Positions 22,741 through 35,599 of a DNA stretch of 64,000 nt are shown in pieces. The DNA comes from Hydractinia symbiolongicarpus (Eukaryota > Cnidaria > Hydrozoa > Anthoathecata > Hydractiniidae). The first letter of the stretch is position 1. The number at the start of each line of letters is the position of its first letter. The notes under the pieces are model-generated. The model had not been told where the DNA came from and did no database searches. It saw only the letters and a program-made list of their open reading frames with translations. A program made the position numbers and the translations under genes. The DNA lies in the NCBI RefSeq assembly GCF_029227915.1, contig NC_079876.1:22506001-22570000 (forward strand), read 5' to 3'.

Positions 22741-23814
22741 GGGTATATTAACATTACAAGTTTTACGATGTCCAGTAACGATGATAATAATAGAACCTTT
22801 TGTTGTCATATGTTATATACATTTATTTTTTTACACCAACTACTTTTAATACTTTCTTAATCCAATTAAAAACAGTAGTTTGTTGTGTGAAATTTTTAAA
22901 ACAATACAATACCCTTTAGTCAAGTTAATATTGTTTTACACTTTGAATACAAAATTACACAGCATCCAGATAGGGAAGTTTATTATGTCACAAGTGATGC
23001 TGGTAAATAAAGTCATCGATCCCATATCTCATTTGTTTTTTCCTTTTTAGGTGAAGTACAAAGCCCGATGACTACTTTAACAGCTTTTTTGGGTTTATTG
23101 AGAATTTTATTGAGAAGAAAACCTTGGAATTGTAAGTTTTTCTTATTATGTTTTACTGTTGTTTTTTTCTCTGCACTTATTAGAACAATGCAGCAATTTT
23201 GTTACTCATGTTGGTAAAATTTTGCCAACAAAAAATACATCGAAAACTCACTACTTTCATCAGCAATATATGCCTTTGCACATTTTAAAGCAACATATTT
23301 TTAGCATTTTTACATGATATATAGCCTTGTTCTCAATGTAGTCAATGTAGTCTTTGCATGTTTATTATGTAAAATGCAAGTTTTTTATGTTTTAGCTAAT
23401 CTCTAAATTTAAAACAAAAACAGGGAAGTTAAATATATAAATAAAAACTATAAAATAATATGCAATAAAAAAACCAATCAGTTTAAATGCATAAATGAAT
23501 TTTAACAGTCAGCACAGAAAATGGTACCACAACAACATGCTTTTAACTTAAACTTACATTATTATGTTTATTTGAAGTAGTTAAAATGTTACGGAAATAA
23601 AAACAAAAAAAATTGATAAATAGGGAATTTTTGTACCTACATGCCTATTATGCTTTTTTGCATGCCTTACATAACTTAGACTTGCGATCATTATCCCAAG
23701 CTTGGGTTAGTGATGTACCGCCACATGTGGGTGATTTTACTTCTGACCAGGCCTGAGTTATATTAATACACTTTGCTGTGTGTTTGTACAGGGAAATGTG
23801 GAAATGCACATTTT
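22741..23814. other. Intronic or intergenic, nothing recognised
   Basis: A+T-rich, no gene, no repeat that I can name. It falls in the proposed long intron of the zinc-finger gene. Confidence 0.4.
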
Positions 23815-24180
23815 TCCTCAAAAAACAAGACAGGTTGATTCAAAAAACCTTTAAATTCTAATATCTCTTCAGCTGTTTTTCAAAAGCACATGAGCATATA
23901 CATTTTTTTGATCAGCGTTTCAACCTCTGCACAAAACAGTTTTCTGAAAATAAAAATTATGTACATTTATGGGTTTTTGCTGACATCAGCAAAATTTTCT
24001 GCACAAAACAGTTTTCTGAAAATAAAAATTATGTACATTTATGGGTTTTTGCTGACATCAGCAAAATTTTTAAAGCCTAATTTTGAGTTTCTAATTCTAT
24101 GCAATAGAGTCAACAAGCAAAAAAAAATCTAAAATTTTCCTTCTGCTTAGGTAGATTTTTCCACATGATTATTTTGGCTG
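23815..24180 (+). repeat. Third copy of the TCTCTTCA/CTGCCTAGGTGGA repeat, with an exact 72-bp duplication
   Basis: Shares AATATCTCTTCAGCTGTTTTTCAAAAGCACATG, CAGCGTTTCAA and CTGCTTAGGTAGATTTTTCCA order with 14750-15860 (words listed separately in that family). Inside it a 72-bp unit beginning at CTGCACAAAACAG is repeated exactly (23927-23998, 23999-24070), so the duplication is recent. Since 72 is a multiple of three it keeps a spurious frame open. Confidence 0.75.
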
Positions 24181-24199
24181 GTTAAAGCTGAGAAAAGTC

Positions 24200-27100
24200 A
24201 ACTTTACAGACCATTTTGAGAGAGGCGTGCGATCTCACGCGCCTGCCCTAACACAAGCATATTTGTTTACATGTGCGATTCATCGCATGCGCAAATTGTT
24301 GTTTTAATTAAAAATTATTGTATTTATAACCAAGAAAATCTATAAAATAAATCTTGAAAAAAAAACAATCATTCTTTTATTGTACTCGCAATAGATCGCA
24401 CATGAGCGGTCTTTACCAAATGTTGATAATTTAAATTTAATTGCTATCATTTACTTTCTTTTTTTTTCTATTTTTCTTTTGCCGACCAAGGGGTATTATG
24501 CAGAACAGATACAAGGTCGCTAACGACCTAGTGTGAGGCCGCTATCTTTTAAACAATTTGTTTCTTTTTCCTTTTAAATTTTGCGACCCAATGAAAACAT
24601 TGAGTTAATGGTGGGATTGTCAATATTCTATTTTTTTTGTTCAGTTTGGGTTAATGTGGAGATTGTATCAGCACTATAAATCTTTTTTTAAAATGTCTGA
24701 AAAAAGAAATAAAGGAAATAAAGTTGAATTAAAAACTTTTGTAAGTTGGGGCAACCGGATATTCTTGTTTTGAAGACAGAGGAAAAAGATGGAAAGGTAT
24801 TGGTAAACTATGTTTGGTGTAAAGTTTGTAGAGGTATAAAACAGAAATTACTTCACGATTTAAAGGAAATGCGAAGACAGCTGCATTAGCATTTATAAAC
24901 AGTGCAAATGTGGTAACAAAATACCAGGTGAGAGATTTTACAAGTAAATAGTTGTTTTGAACTTATTTTTATTTTTCTAATATTTTAATTTTTGATGTCA
25001 GGTCACTTGACATATCGATCAAGGCAGCGGACACAGAATTGCTATCAAAATAGAACAAAATGAACCAGCAACAGATTGCATAGCAATAAAGGACTCTTTA
25101 TTGGGAACATCATCTCAAACCAATATAGTCAACATGTGCGAAACCAAAGTTGTTTCGAACAGCCTATGAATTGGCCATGAATCCTACTATACCCATGGCT
25201 TTATTTAAAACTTTAGTTAAAGTTTAAAAAGAATGGAGTCAGAATAATCGAAGGTACATTCAAGTGAAAAGAAAGCTAGTGGAAAAAAAAGAAAGAAAAC
25301 GTCAATGTGCGACAAAAAATTGCGCCGACAGAGCTACCTGACAGGGAAAATAATTGAGAACTCCTTGAAATACAAAAGAACAAAATTGTAATTTATATGA
25401 AATCCGTAGAGTTACTATAAATACATTTTATTAGTTTTCCTTGTCTCCCCTCCAAGAACAATCCACCTTGGGAACTTCCGTCGGGACTAGGGTACCCTTG
25501 ACGTATCCTATTCACAATACAAGAGGGTATGACACGACGTAGACCTCTTCTGAATCATTAAAAACTGAGCTGGGTTTCCAAGCCAATCGCTCTAACGGGT
25601 TCATATTGAAAGTCAATAACATTAATTTTATTGCTTTTAGTCGCCATCTTTATTGAAAAATTGCTTTGAAAATGTTTGAACAATGTATCGAATGACTAGA
25701 ATGCAATCTACACATCAGTCTTATTCATAAATAGCGTGCGATCGCACGCGCACGCCCCAACTAACTCTATGTTTTAAGATAAACTGATTAGGAAGTAAGT
25801 TGTACACATGTTATTAACGAACTGAAGGTCAGGGCATCATTAAGTTGAATGCTTGTCACAGGCACAGTTCAATGCAAAGCAAAACTGTACAGGAGACTCA
25901 ATTGTTAGAGTCTTCACAGAACATCTCTTCTCATAAAACCGAGGGCAGGGCTGACTTATTGCCTGCTGTGTCGTGTGGGAGGCAGAACTTCTGGACTTCT
26001 TTTTAATACGATATACATTTTTTTCGATTATTATTACTAAACATATTTGATTTCTCTTTCCCCTTTTAAAAAGATTTTTTAAACTTTATTGAACATGTTT
26101 TTTCTTTGGTATTATTACATTACGAGAACATTCGTCCGAAAGTTGTATTAAGGTACAGGACACCTCTCCCATGTTCTGGTTATATTTAACTTGCATGGGT
26201 GCGCACTCTTCTCGCAGTATTCTCTGTGACGATGAAGGTCGGACTGACTTGAGGCATGGTTCCAAATGGTCCTCCGTCTTTCGTTCGAGTCTCAGTGTAA
26301 TGCACCAGCCGAGCATAAGAGTGTCAGCATGAAAGAAAGGGGCCGACTTTAATGTTCTCTATACCTTATGTTCTTCATAATAACACCATTCATTTAAATT
26401 TCACAACAAAATTACGTCGGCAATTTTTTTGCAAACTACTATGCTTCAAAAACCCCGCGCTGCCGCTCTCCTGAATGTAATAATTCCACGCCAAAATCAT
26501 AAGCTAGGCGTGCTATACTGATCGCACGCCTGTATTAGTGTAGGCGTACGTACCACCGCACGCGGGTGCAAATATTTATGACCAAGACTGCACATGCATC
26601 CCACAAGGAAAAAATGATAAAGACATCTCAGTGTTGCTTCAGGGGGTTTATGCTTTTTTGTGCTTTTAGTCCTGAAAGTAGTATAAGACCACTGACATCA
26701 AACGCATAATTACGCATATTAAATTTTTTCCCAGTCTCTAACTGCGCAAACATTCAGAATGAACAAAGCTGTGCTTCGACATGGCCACATGAAATAAAGT
26801 TTTGTTTTATCAAAGATTGATCGGAAAGGTAGCAGTTTTCTTTGTCAGTCTACGAATATGAGTTAGTACAGCTATTATAATTTTCAAGCAGTCACTACCT
26901 TTAATTTGTTTTAGTTTTGAAGATTGATCTTTTTGTAAATATTTTTACACAACATCAACTTTACTTTACGATGTCTTTTTTCCCTTGTCTCTTCCCAAAT
27001 GTTTCTGAAATAGTAAAAAGCAGCAGAAGTAGTAGCAAAAGAAATAGTAATAAAAAGCAGCATTCCTTATTATGCCTTTTGAAGAATTTATAAGAAATAC

Positions 27101-27540
27101 AGCATTATTTAACTTGAAATAACTAAAAGATAATATAACTAATAAAAAAAAAAACGACTTTAATAACGAAATATTCTTTTAGGTAATAATTTTTATGATT
27201 CATCGAACATAAGGTTTATTAAATATCATTATTAGCGGTCGTTCGACTTTCCGTAATTTAATATAATTTAAATATCCGTTTGCCCCACAAGTAATAAAAA
27301 AGTTATTACTTGTGCAGCAAACGAGTCTGCTTACGACTTCTTCATGTATGGGTTGAGATTCCCTGCCATACATTGTTGAAATTTTGCACTTTGTTTGTTT
27401 TTTACACCAAAACAACAGCCCCTGTGCAGTGTACAGGGGTTAAGGAATTGTTTTTGTAACAAAAAATTTTTTTTTGATCGCACACGCAGAATTTTTGAGG
27501 TGGATTGCACGCCTGCCTAAAATCTTGAAATGATGATGGC
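24200..27540. other. Gene-poor stretch with scattered CG-rich inverted words
   Basis: No gene recognised. Four isolated CG-rich segments stand out in otherwise A+T-rich DNA: 24224 (GCGTGCGATCTCACGCGCC), 25736 (GCGTGCGATCGCACGCGC), 26513 (GGCGTGCTATACTGATCGC ...) and 27476 (GATCGCACACGCAG). They look like ends of one repeat family, but I cannot define the element. Two short ORFs on the minus strand (26086-26316, 27200-27415) match nothing I know. Confidence 0.45.
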
Positions 27541-28177
27541 CCGACTTTATTTAAACGTTTTTTGTTGTAATGCACTTGTTTGTTTAGCTATCCTATGTTT
27601 TGCCCTTATAAAAAAAGTTGTGAAATACTTTTCAGGAAAGAATAAAATCAAAGGTAAGACTAAGATTCTTTATAAAATATTCCCAATAGCAAGTGAATCC
27701 TGTAGATAGGTCAAAAAATTTAGTAAAATTCTGCCATGTATTATAAAAGGTTCAATAATAATAAAAATGTTTTAATAAAAAAGGTAAATAGAACACCTAA
27801 GAAAAATCAAGCTATTTCGTAAGATTGAATGGCACGCCTAAATAATTCCATGCATGCGGACTTAAAATAAATCTTCAAGAAGCAAAAGTAAGAACAATTT
27901 CCTTTATCCACGTACACTGCACAGAGGCTATTGTTTTGATGTGGGAAATATACAAAGAGCAAGTGCCATCAAAGTTCACAGCTGGGAACTTAAACCCATG
28001 TACAAAAAATTGCCATTGAAGTCATTAATTAAACTTTATAACTACTTGTGGCTAAAGGATAGATCATAAAAAGCATGACTTAAAATAATTATTCTGTTAA
28101 GATAAAAGAATTTTTTATTATTTGCTTATTACTATGTCGCCTTTTTTCACGCAAATTTTTGTTTTTAGAAAAACTAC

Positions 28178-28258
28178 CCTCAGGTGGATTCCAACCCATG
28201 ATTTCTGGATTCATGTTACGATGCGTTAGCCAACTGAGCCATTACGCCTTGAGTAAAA
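28178..28258 (-). repeat. tRNA-like sequence (tRNA pseudogene or SINE head)
   Basis: On the minus strand the A-box TGGCTCAGTTGG is canonical. It is followed 40 nt later by GGTTGGAATCC, a B-box with C to G at the invariant position of GGTTCGAATCC. The acceptor stem does not pair, so this is not a functional tRNA. Confidence 0.55.
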
Positions 28259-28259
28259 A

Positions 28260-29600
28260 TATTTAATTTGACCATTTAACGGCTGGTGAATTAACACAAA
28301 ATGATTTATTGATGCGAAATACAAAAGTTTAAAAAATTTTTTTTGCGAAATGATTCATCTCAAAGAAATAAAGTTGTGATGTGACTTTCAAGTTTTAAGA
28401 ATAACCTAATAAATTTCCCCATTATAAGGATTTCATAAAAAAATTTTTTTCACATGCATGTGTCTAATAGATAATTATAAGAAGTCAGTAAGTATCCTAG
28501 CCATGCATCATATCCCTCACCCCAGGATCAGCTCTAGATCAATTTTTAGGTTTTCTGAAATGACTCTGTTAATAAATTAAAAATATATTGTTGCAGTGAT
28601 GTGTAATTGACATTGACATGCGATGATATAGTTTATGCAGCTCCTGCATCTTGTTTATTTCGCTGTATTCCTTTAACAATATTACGTCACACAAGTCAGG
28701 CATGTCTAAAAAGACTCGCATCAATACAACTTACACAAGTTTAATTTTTGTACTTTTATTACTTCACTTATGCTCAAAACAAAGTTTATTATAAAAAACT
28801 AATACTTATTACCCTACTTCACTTACTTCACTCTCAAACCATTTCTACAATCTCTAAAACACAATCCTGGAGTTCATTTTTACTTTTGTGTTGAATTTTA
28901 TTCTAATCTATTTATATCTTGGCAATCACATTGAGCATATTAAAATATTTTGCTTCTGGTAATAGAGCAGTATGGCAGGTATCATTTTTAGGTGTTATTA
29001 ACATGTATTTCACAACCTAGTGTCCATGACATAATTGTTAAAATAGTCAAAAATGTTAAAATTGAATTTGGATGATATTCTTTTTTTTTCTTTTTTAACT
29101 TCGCTACTTTTAAACAACAGGTGGCCACACAAAATATGAAAAATAATACGGTTAATAAGGCACACGAAGCTTTGTCCACCCCATTACTGCAACTCATTTT
29201 ATTATACACACTACGATTGCTAGGATGAAAATGGATAATAAAATTAAAAAAACACGAGAAAAGAATCTTCCATACATCTTACACATGACCTGTAAAAATC
29301 ATTATTTTGTTTATTTTTATGCCAAGAAAACCTTATATAAGATCTGGAAATAAATTTAGATCAAATTATTATTAGTAGCATGTCTTGTTTTCTATTTTTC
29401 AATTTTTACTTCCATAGATATATATATAGTTATATAATGCGTTTTTTAACTATGCAAAATTTCTATGTACATGAAGAAGATTTTAAGTTGCTTATTGGGG
29501 TTGTAAAGCCTTCTTAAATAGTGATCTAACCTCAAATTTCGCTTTTTCAATAATTCGGGAAAGCTTTGCCAGACATACGAAAACAAAGATTTGCATGTGC
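28260..29600. other. No gene seen
   Basis: A+T-rich sequence with no supported reading frame. It lies within the proposed long intron of the zinc-finger gene. Confidence 0.4.
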
Positions 29601-29673
29601 TATCACACACCTAAACAAATCTGGGTGTGGCGCACCTCTCATAAAATGGTCTGAAAAAAAAAGGATAACATAC

Positions 29674-29872
29674 ATCAATGTCATTTATTCGTCTGTATTC
29701 CTCATTTTGTGAATCATTTTCTGTGAAGTCACAACACACTGTGGCAAAGTCTTCTTCTTTTATGACTGAGGAAGAATCGTCATAATCTTCATAATATTCT
29801 AGCTGTATCTCAGCATCTGCATCATTACTGCATGTATTTTTTTCTGTTGTCCCATTCATAATTTCATTTCTT
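29674..29872 (-). CDS. Probable upstream exon of the eight-finger zinc-finger gene
   Basis: Bordered by acceptor TTTCCTAG (29872) and donor GAT|GTATGT (29674). From an internal ATG it encodes 62 residues, highly acidic (LEYYEDYDDSSS, VIKEEDFATV), ending NDID in phase 0. The finger exon at 20747 also begins in phase 0 (TPVIKPSEL), so splicing would give a 428-aa protein with an acidic N-terminus ahead of eight fingers, a common layout. The intron would be 8.9 kb. The link is inferred; the exon could belong to another transcript. Confidence 0.5.
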
Positions 29873-29904
29873 CTAGGAAAAGGAGAAGTATATAATAATA
29901 ACAA

Positions 29905-30892
29905 AACAAGACCTACTATTTGATATAGAATTTACACCTTGTCTTTTGGTGAAGTGTTTTGGAACAACACCTTAACAAGCACAAAATCCCAATCTCAATA
30001 AAAAACATTTTTTTGTGCAAAACTGGGTTGCATTTTGTATAATGTGATTTCATTTATAAAAGACTCTTTTATGTCCATCTTGAGGACCAAAAAAAATTAA
30101 GACAATAGGAGGACAATAAGAATTCAATTCTACATGAATTTGTCACAGGAAATCAAATCAATTTGCATATGTGTCCTTATGCATGCTTTTTTTTAAAAAA
30201 AACTGCTAATTTTGATATTTAGGCTTGGGCAGACAGAAACAAATTAACAGTACACTTGAAAAAATATCCAAAGTCACAAACAAAACACCAAAAATAAATT
30301 ATTGCAGCAATAAATAAATAAACTAATGGATTCACTATAGAAAATTGATAGATCTATAAAATATATATTTCATCTCATGAGATCTTACTATTAAAGTAGA
30401 CAGAGCAAAACCTATGAATGAATTTGTGCTGGCAAGGCAACAGGAAATTTGTTCCACTTTAGCATTCGGTCTTCACGTGATCAGATTATATCACTTATTG
30501 CTCTTGAAGATCTTCTACTTCAATCTGTGGAACAGAGTAAAGTGTTTGCAAATTACTATAGTTGCATGTCACAAGTTTAACCTACTTCTAAAGTAGCAAG
30601 CATAAGCCGTTAACCACATCTAATACATAATCACAAATTTTTGACTGGTGCACTTTTATTTTTAGCCATCTCGCTTCAACTAAAACATTTTTGTCAAAAA
30701 TATTTGGGATTTTTTATTTAACTTATTCCAGGAACATAAAGCTTCGGAAAATTTACAATATTTGAAATAATTACAACTCAATTAAACACAACTTCAAGTT
30801 TAATAAGAAAAAAAACAGTGAAGCCACGTCTTAGCAGCCTAACATGAACAAAAAAATACACTACAATTGTTACATTGTGGTGGCACACATTG
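29905..30892. other. Intergenic, nothing recognised
   Basis: A+T-rich spacer between the acidic exon and the zinc-finger pseudogene stop. No coding, repeat or RNA signal that I can support. Confidence 0.4.
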
Positions 30893-32609
30893 TCACTGGA
30901 ACCAATTGCAGTGCCTTCTCTGAACTTCTTTCAACACACTACAAATATTTTTAGTTTCATGCAAACACTCATGTTTTCGTAGATTGCCACTTTGACTAAA
31001 GGACTTTCCACACAAAGTACATGGATAAGGTTTTTCTCCAGTGTGTGTTAAAAGATGGCATTTATAGTCTTTCTTTCGGCAAAAAGCTCTCCCACACTGA
31101 GTACATTGATATGGTTTCTCTCCTGTATGGATTTTTACATGTGCTTTGAAACTATGGCTCTGAGTAAAACTCTTATCACATTCTGAGCAAACGAAAGGTC
31201 TTTCACCAGTGTGAGTTCGAATATGTCCTTTTAATGAGTCTAGCCTAGAAAAACGTTTTTCACAAAGAGTACACAAATCTCCTGGCCTACGAAACTGGTA
31301 ACCACACTGGTCGCAACAAAAGGGTTTCTTAATCATATGTATTGCTTTATGTGAAATTAGCTGTCCAACAGTTCGAAACTTTCTGTCACATTCTTTACAT
31401 TGGTATGGTTTTTACCAGTATGTATACGTTTATATTTTGACAACTCTCCAGAGGAACGAAAACCTTTACTGCAAAATAAACAAATGTGTGGCCTCTCTCC
31501 CAAATGCAAACGCATGTGCAGTTTCAAACCAAAGGGTTCTTGAAATCGCTTATCACATTGCTTGCATTCAAAAGTTTTTTCTCCAGTGTGAATTTTCATA
31601 TGACGTTTAAGATGAGAGCTTCAAACAAATTTTTTATCACAGTGACTGCAAATATTCGATTGCTGTATGTGAGTTTTTGCGTGCTTTTTTAGCAGGTTTA
31701 GGCAGCCAAAATACTTGTCACACACACTGCAAATGTAAGACTTTGTCCCCTTATGTAATATGTGACACAAACAATCTTTTGCTATCAAAGCTGTCCATGC
31801 ATACGGAACAATTAAAAGTCTTGTTTCCACCACCAGAATCTCTTTTCACAACAGCCTTATTCTGCTGAACTTCTTTTTCATTCTTAACTTCAACCTTTTC
31901 ATTGTCAACTTCTTCATTACAAAAGGCTTTACTTTTTGTAATGACAGGACCATCAGGGTGTGTTTCCATGTGAGCTTTTAAAACGCTGCATCTATGGAAA
32001 ACTTTTTCACAAAGTGGACAAATATAGGAAAGAGTATTTGTTGTTTTTATGTCTGTGCTACTCCTTTTTGATCTGAATAATTTTGAATCGATTTCTAGTA
32101 AGTTTGCACTGTCATTATCGTTCACATCCAGTCCCTCAGAATTATCCTAAAAATATCAGAAACTTTATTTTTATAATGATCATAAAAAAACATGGCAAAA
32201 TGTTAATTTTCCCAAAACAACACCCTGACAAAAAACGAATCTTAAAGTATATATATAACCACTTTCAAGAAATAGTATGCAAGATGTACATGCAGTTCTA
32301 TGATCATGTATGCCAACATCAACAGATGTGCAAAAAATACAAAGATTTATACAGAAGCATCCAAAGAAAAAACACAGCCAACCCATACTTTGGACTGTTT
32401 TTCTGAGATATTAACAGGAAAAAATAATAAGAATATATATATAATAATTAATAAGGAAAATACCTCCGTGACTACGACAATTTTTAATGTTAATTCATCA
32501 TTTTTATTCACAGACACTTTCCAATCATCCAAATTTGCTTGTTTGTTAGCAACAAAATTAAGCTTCCCTTTTGATGCATTTTCCCCAAATATTGGAAGCC
32601 ATTTGATAC
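30893..32609 (-). pseudogene. C2H2 zinc-finger pseudogene with several lesions
   Basis: Two exons are visible: 32609-32464 (48 codons, GT-AG) and 32146-30893, joined in phase 0. The second encodes about ten C2H2 fingers with TGEKP linkers but is broken four times. (a) A frameshift near 31755-31770 after LFVSH. (b) An in-frame TGA at 31621-31623 in the finger reading KKFV-stop-SSHLKRH, where Arg (CGA) is usual, so CpG to TpG decay is likely. (c) A single missing base near 31408-31415 in the HTGEKP linker. (d) A collapsed finger near 31280 in which FRRPGDL runs straight into CTLCEKRF without its histidines. The 3' end keeps five clean fingers. Either a recently dead gene or, for (a) and (c), assembly errors. 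Confidence 0.8.
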
Positions 32610-32839
32610 CTAAATTAAGATTAAAAAACATGCAAACATCAAAACGACATCCTATTCAATTTTAAACAGTTCAACAAATCTTTGTTAAAATAACAACAAT
32701 ACATTCAGCATAATTACCACATTCTGATTGGCTAATAAATAAGTACAGTACTGAAATCAGGACACCTAACATCGTGGATCGCGTATCATGCGCATCGCAC
32801 ACGATTCACGATGCTGTCGCTATAGTAAAATTTTTTAGC

Positions 32840-32902
32840 ATCATGAAGGTCGCGATCCATCGTGGGGTCGACTTTCGCGATCCATATCGCGACCGTCATG
32901 AT
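32840..32902. repeat. Inverted repeat with CGCGATC core
   Basis: Left arm ATCATGAAGGTCGCGATCCAT (split here as positions 32839-32859) pairs imperfectly with the right arm around 32880-32902, which reads ATCCATATCGCGACCGTCATGAT in two halves. Further GATCGCG words are at 32777. Probably the remains of a small palindromic transposon. Confidence 0.5.
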
Positions 32903-33207
32903 ACATCTTTAAACATTATAAAAATCATGTAATTAATGTCATGAGAGAATAGCGCAATTAAATATGAATAATTGATTTTTGTTTTTTTTTAAAATCAAAA
33001 ATATTTTCGTTGTCGTAAGCTGTATTCTTGTTTAGACTCTAACTTATTTAGTTGTTCTACAGGCCTGCCTGACCCTAACTTTCACGATAAAAAAAATAAT
33101 AAAAATATCAACAAACAAACATTTTCTTATCCCATCTCCTTCGTTATGATTAATATATGTTTAAAATTACGCTGCTTGCTAAAATCTTAAATTCCTTAGT
33201 CGAAAAT

Positions 33208-33440
33208 ACATAGAAAACGGTTGTCGTAACACCCTCCTCCGTTGTTATTTTTTATTATTATTATTTTGTTGTTGCTCCGACAATACATTTTTATTTTTTC
33301 CATGAACTTTCATTAAATCAGACATTCACTAATTTAACATATAATACAAGCAAAACATACATAGAAAAATATGCTTGTCGTAACACCCTCCTCCGTTGTT
33401 GTTTTTTACTTTTTTGTTGCTCCGACCATTTATACATTCT
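33208..33440 (+). repeat. Direct repeat of about 65 bp, two copies
   Basis: TTGTCGTAACACCCTCCTCC followed by GTTGTTRTTTTTTA and TTTTGTTGCTCCGAC occurs at about 33218-33282 and 33377-33429, about 155 bp apart. Confidence 0.7.
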
Positions 33441-34154
33441 CGATAAAATTATTTTCATTTTGCCGACCGACAGACTGTAAACTACTATCTACTTTGCACG
33501 TAGAACAAGTAATTAAGTTGGAGTCACCTTATTTCTAAAATCCAACTTCTAATAAAAATACAAGATGCAAAAGAATTTTTAAATGTAAAAAAAACAAAAA
33601 CGAAAACACAAGATTAGCTATACACATCTATTGTTTAATATTTTTTAATGTTATTCACAATCCATCGCGGCAAAAAATTAAGAGGCCTGGGACGAGCAAA
33701 CAAGTGCCATTTTGGCAAAAAAAATTATGTTAATCAATTAACCTTTATAATATCTATGCATTAATAATGTTTGAATGCACACCCCTTAACAGATCTAAAA
33801 TTACTGATGAAAGAAAATGTCTAAATTTGCTATTACTGAAATATGACATCATAATTCATACAGCATAATTAAATCTGAAATTCTTTAATTGTGTATATTT
33901 TGAGAACAAAAAGAGCTTTTTAAAAAATTTAAAGACTTGTTAACAAACTTTTTAAGCTCTATAATATAAGCCCAACATCATTTATGCCTCGGGTTCCCTT
34001 TAAAACAACAGTTCCTGTGAAATAATAATTATAAAAAAATAATAAATATTTAAAGTGAGTAGTTCAGAAAATCACAAAAACCTATAGTTAGTGGATTGTT
34101 TCCACTGGTAGCAACTGAATGAATGATTTGGGGGCCACTAAATGATTTGGATAA

Positions 34155-34330
34155 TAAAAAGAACAAGAAAGCCAGGCAACTACAGTGATGTGTCCAGAAT
34201 TTTTTTTGGGATACTGGGCTGCTGAAACAAAATAGCAGGGGGTCTGGGGGCAGCTGTGACGCCCATAGTGGGTCCAGGGCTAGCCCTGGTGGAGGGTCCA
34301 GGGTTTGTTTCCCCAGAAGTGCTGCTATTT
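34155..34330. repeat. GGGTCCAGGG-type interspersed repeat with perfect palindrome
   Basis: A G-rich island (GATGTGTCCAGAATT ... CAGGGGGTCTGGGG ... GTGGGTCCAGGG) in A+T-rich DNA. It centres on the 16-bp perfect palindrome CCAGGGCTAGCCCTGG (34274-34289). It resembles MITE-like repeats; the reading frame across it on the minus strand is spurious. Confidence 0.5.
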
Positions 34331-34839
34331 TATCAATTTTCAGTACCTGAAACACCTGAAAATAGTGCAATATCTACATTTGAAATGTTACAAGAAATGC
34401 TCATATATCTTTTCTTAAACTTCTTTTCCTGAGACTTACCATTTAGTTTCAATTTTGATTATCATGCTGCCGTTATGCTCATCTTAAGATATACAAAGAA
34501 AAGGTAGGGGGTGAAGAGATTTAAGTCGGAACATGTAACTTTAGATTCGTAAATAAAAAAAACTGCATGTTTGCAACAATGATTTTCACCTAATTCGATG
34601 CAATATGAAAAGAATGTTGAATTCGTTATTTGTCTTGACTTATGCACTGAATTCGGATACCACCGTCTTAACGTTATTCTTATTTCCTTACCTAATGTGT
34701 GACATGAATTTATATGCGAATAAACGGGGCTATGACATTTTAGGAAAAGTGCTAGTGCCTCTAACATATATACAAAATACACGAGTAAAGTAGAGTAAAC
34801 AAAAAATAACATCATTAGTTCAAAGGCTAATTCGTATGT

Positions 34840-35110
34840 TTCCGGTCTTGTGATATCTATTAACCAAAGCCTCATACTCCTCTCCTAAAAACTTTTTGGG
34901 CCCAACCAATACCAGTCCCATCAGTCTATCGATTGATGTGACAGTCATCTGTTCCTCTGTTTCCTGTGGATAAGTTTAGGGCTGAGAAATTACGCTTAAC
35001 ATTGGCCTTACTGAGAATGATGTGAAGTGAAAACTTAAGCGATTTCATCAACTCTGGACACTGTTTGCGATCCTACGCCACCACAGCATAGACTTGATCA
35101 GGTTGAACAG
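34840..35110 (-). pseudogene. hAT transposase C-terminal relic (family 1)
   Basis: Minus strand: CPELMKSLKFSLHIILSKA followed by NVKRNFSAL and, after a frameshift, KQRNRMTVTSIDRLMGLVL. This is the hAT dimerisation region (S-x-x-x-ER-x-FS-x-L, then RNRL-x-V and the GP segment). Stops and frameshifts mean it is dead. Weak coding-like sequence with stops continues up to about 35600. Confidence 0.6.
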
Positions 35111-35599
35111 GATGCTTATCTTTATACTTGTTGATATCATTGTGCTTTAATTCCTTCCTTTTAAAAAGCAACAAAATTTCATCATTGCGCACTTTTTCCC
35201 TCCTAAAATGAAGAGATGATAAAAGTTATAGAGTATTTGAATTTTCTCGAGTTGATCTTCTTCGAGCGTGAACACAAGATGTCAATGCAAGGAACGTCTG
35301 CTCATTGATTTTTAATGAGCGATTAATTCTTCCTTTAGCTCTTTCATTAAAGTAATTTGAACTCTTGTTTTGAAGTCCCTGATTCTTGCTTTATAGGTTT
35401 CCCTATTGACAAGCACATTTTTATTGTGCAATTTCATAGCTAATTCATTCTCTCACACAAGCGTTGAGGAAAGCTAAAGCATGTAATTTGTATAGAGGTC
35501 GCTTTTTTCGATCCGTTTCATAGCTTCTTTCAGGTTTTCCAATTTTGTGCTAACGTTGCAATAGATTAAATTTTGGACTTTGTACTAGGCCATATCAAT

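Noticed and set aside
26086-26316. 76-aa minus-strand frame
   Set aside because: Protein-like composition but no recognised domain, no splice or promoter evidence, and repeat-rich surroundings.
27200-27415. 71-aa minus-strand frame
   Set aside because: No known motif; could be an old transposon fragment, but unsupported.
34462-34875. 137-aa minus-strand frame
   Set aside because: It overlaps the end of a hAT relic in another frame and A+T-rich flank; no motif.
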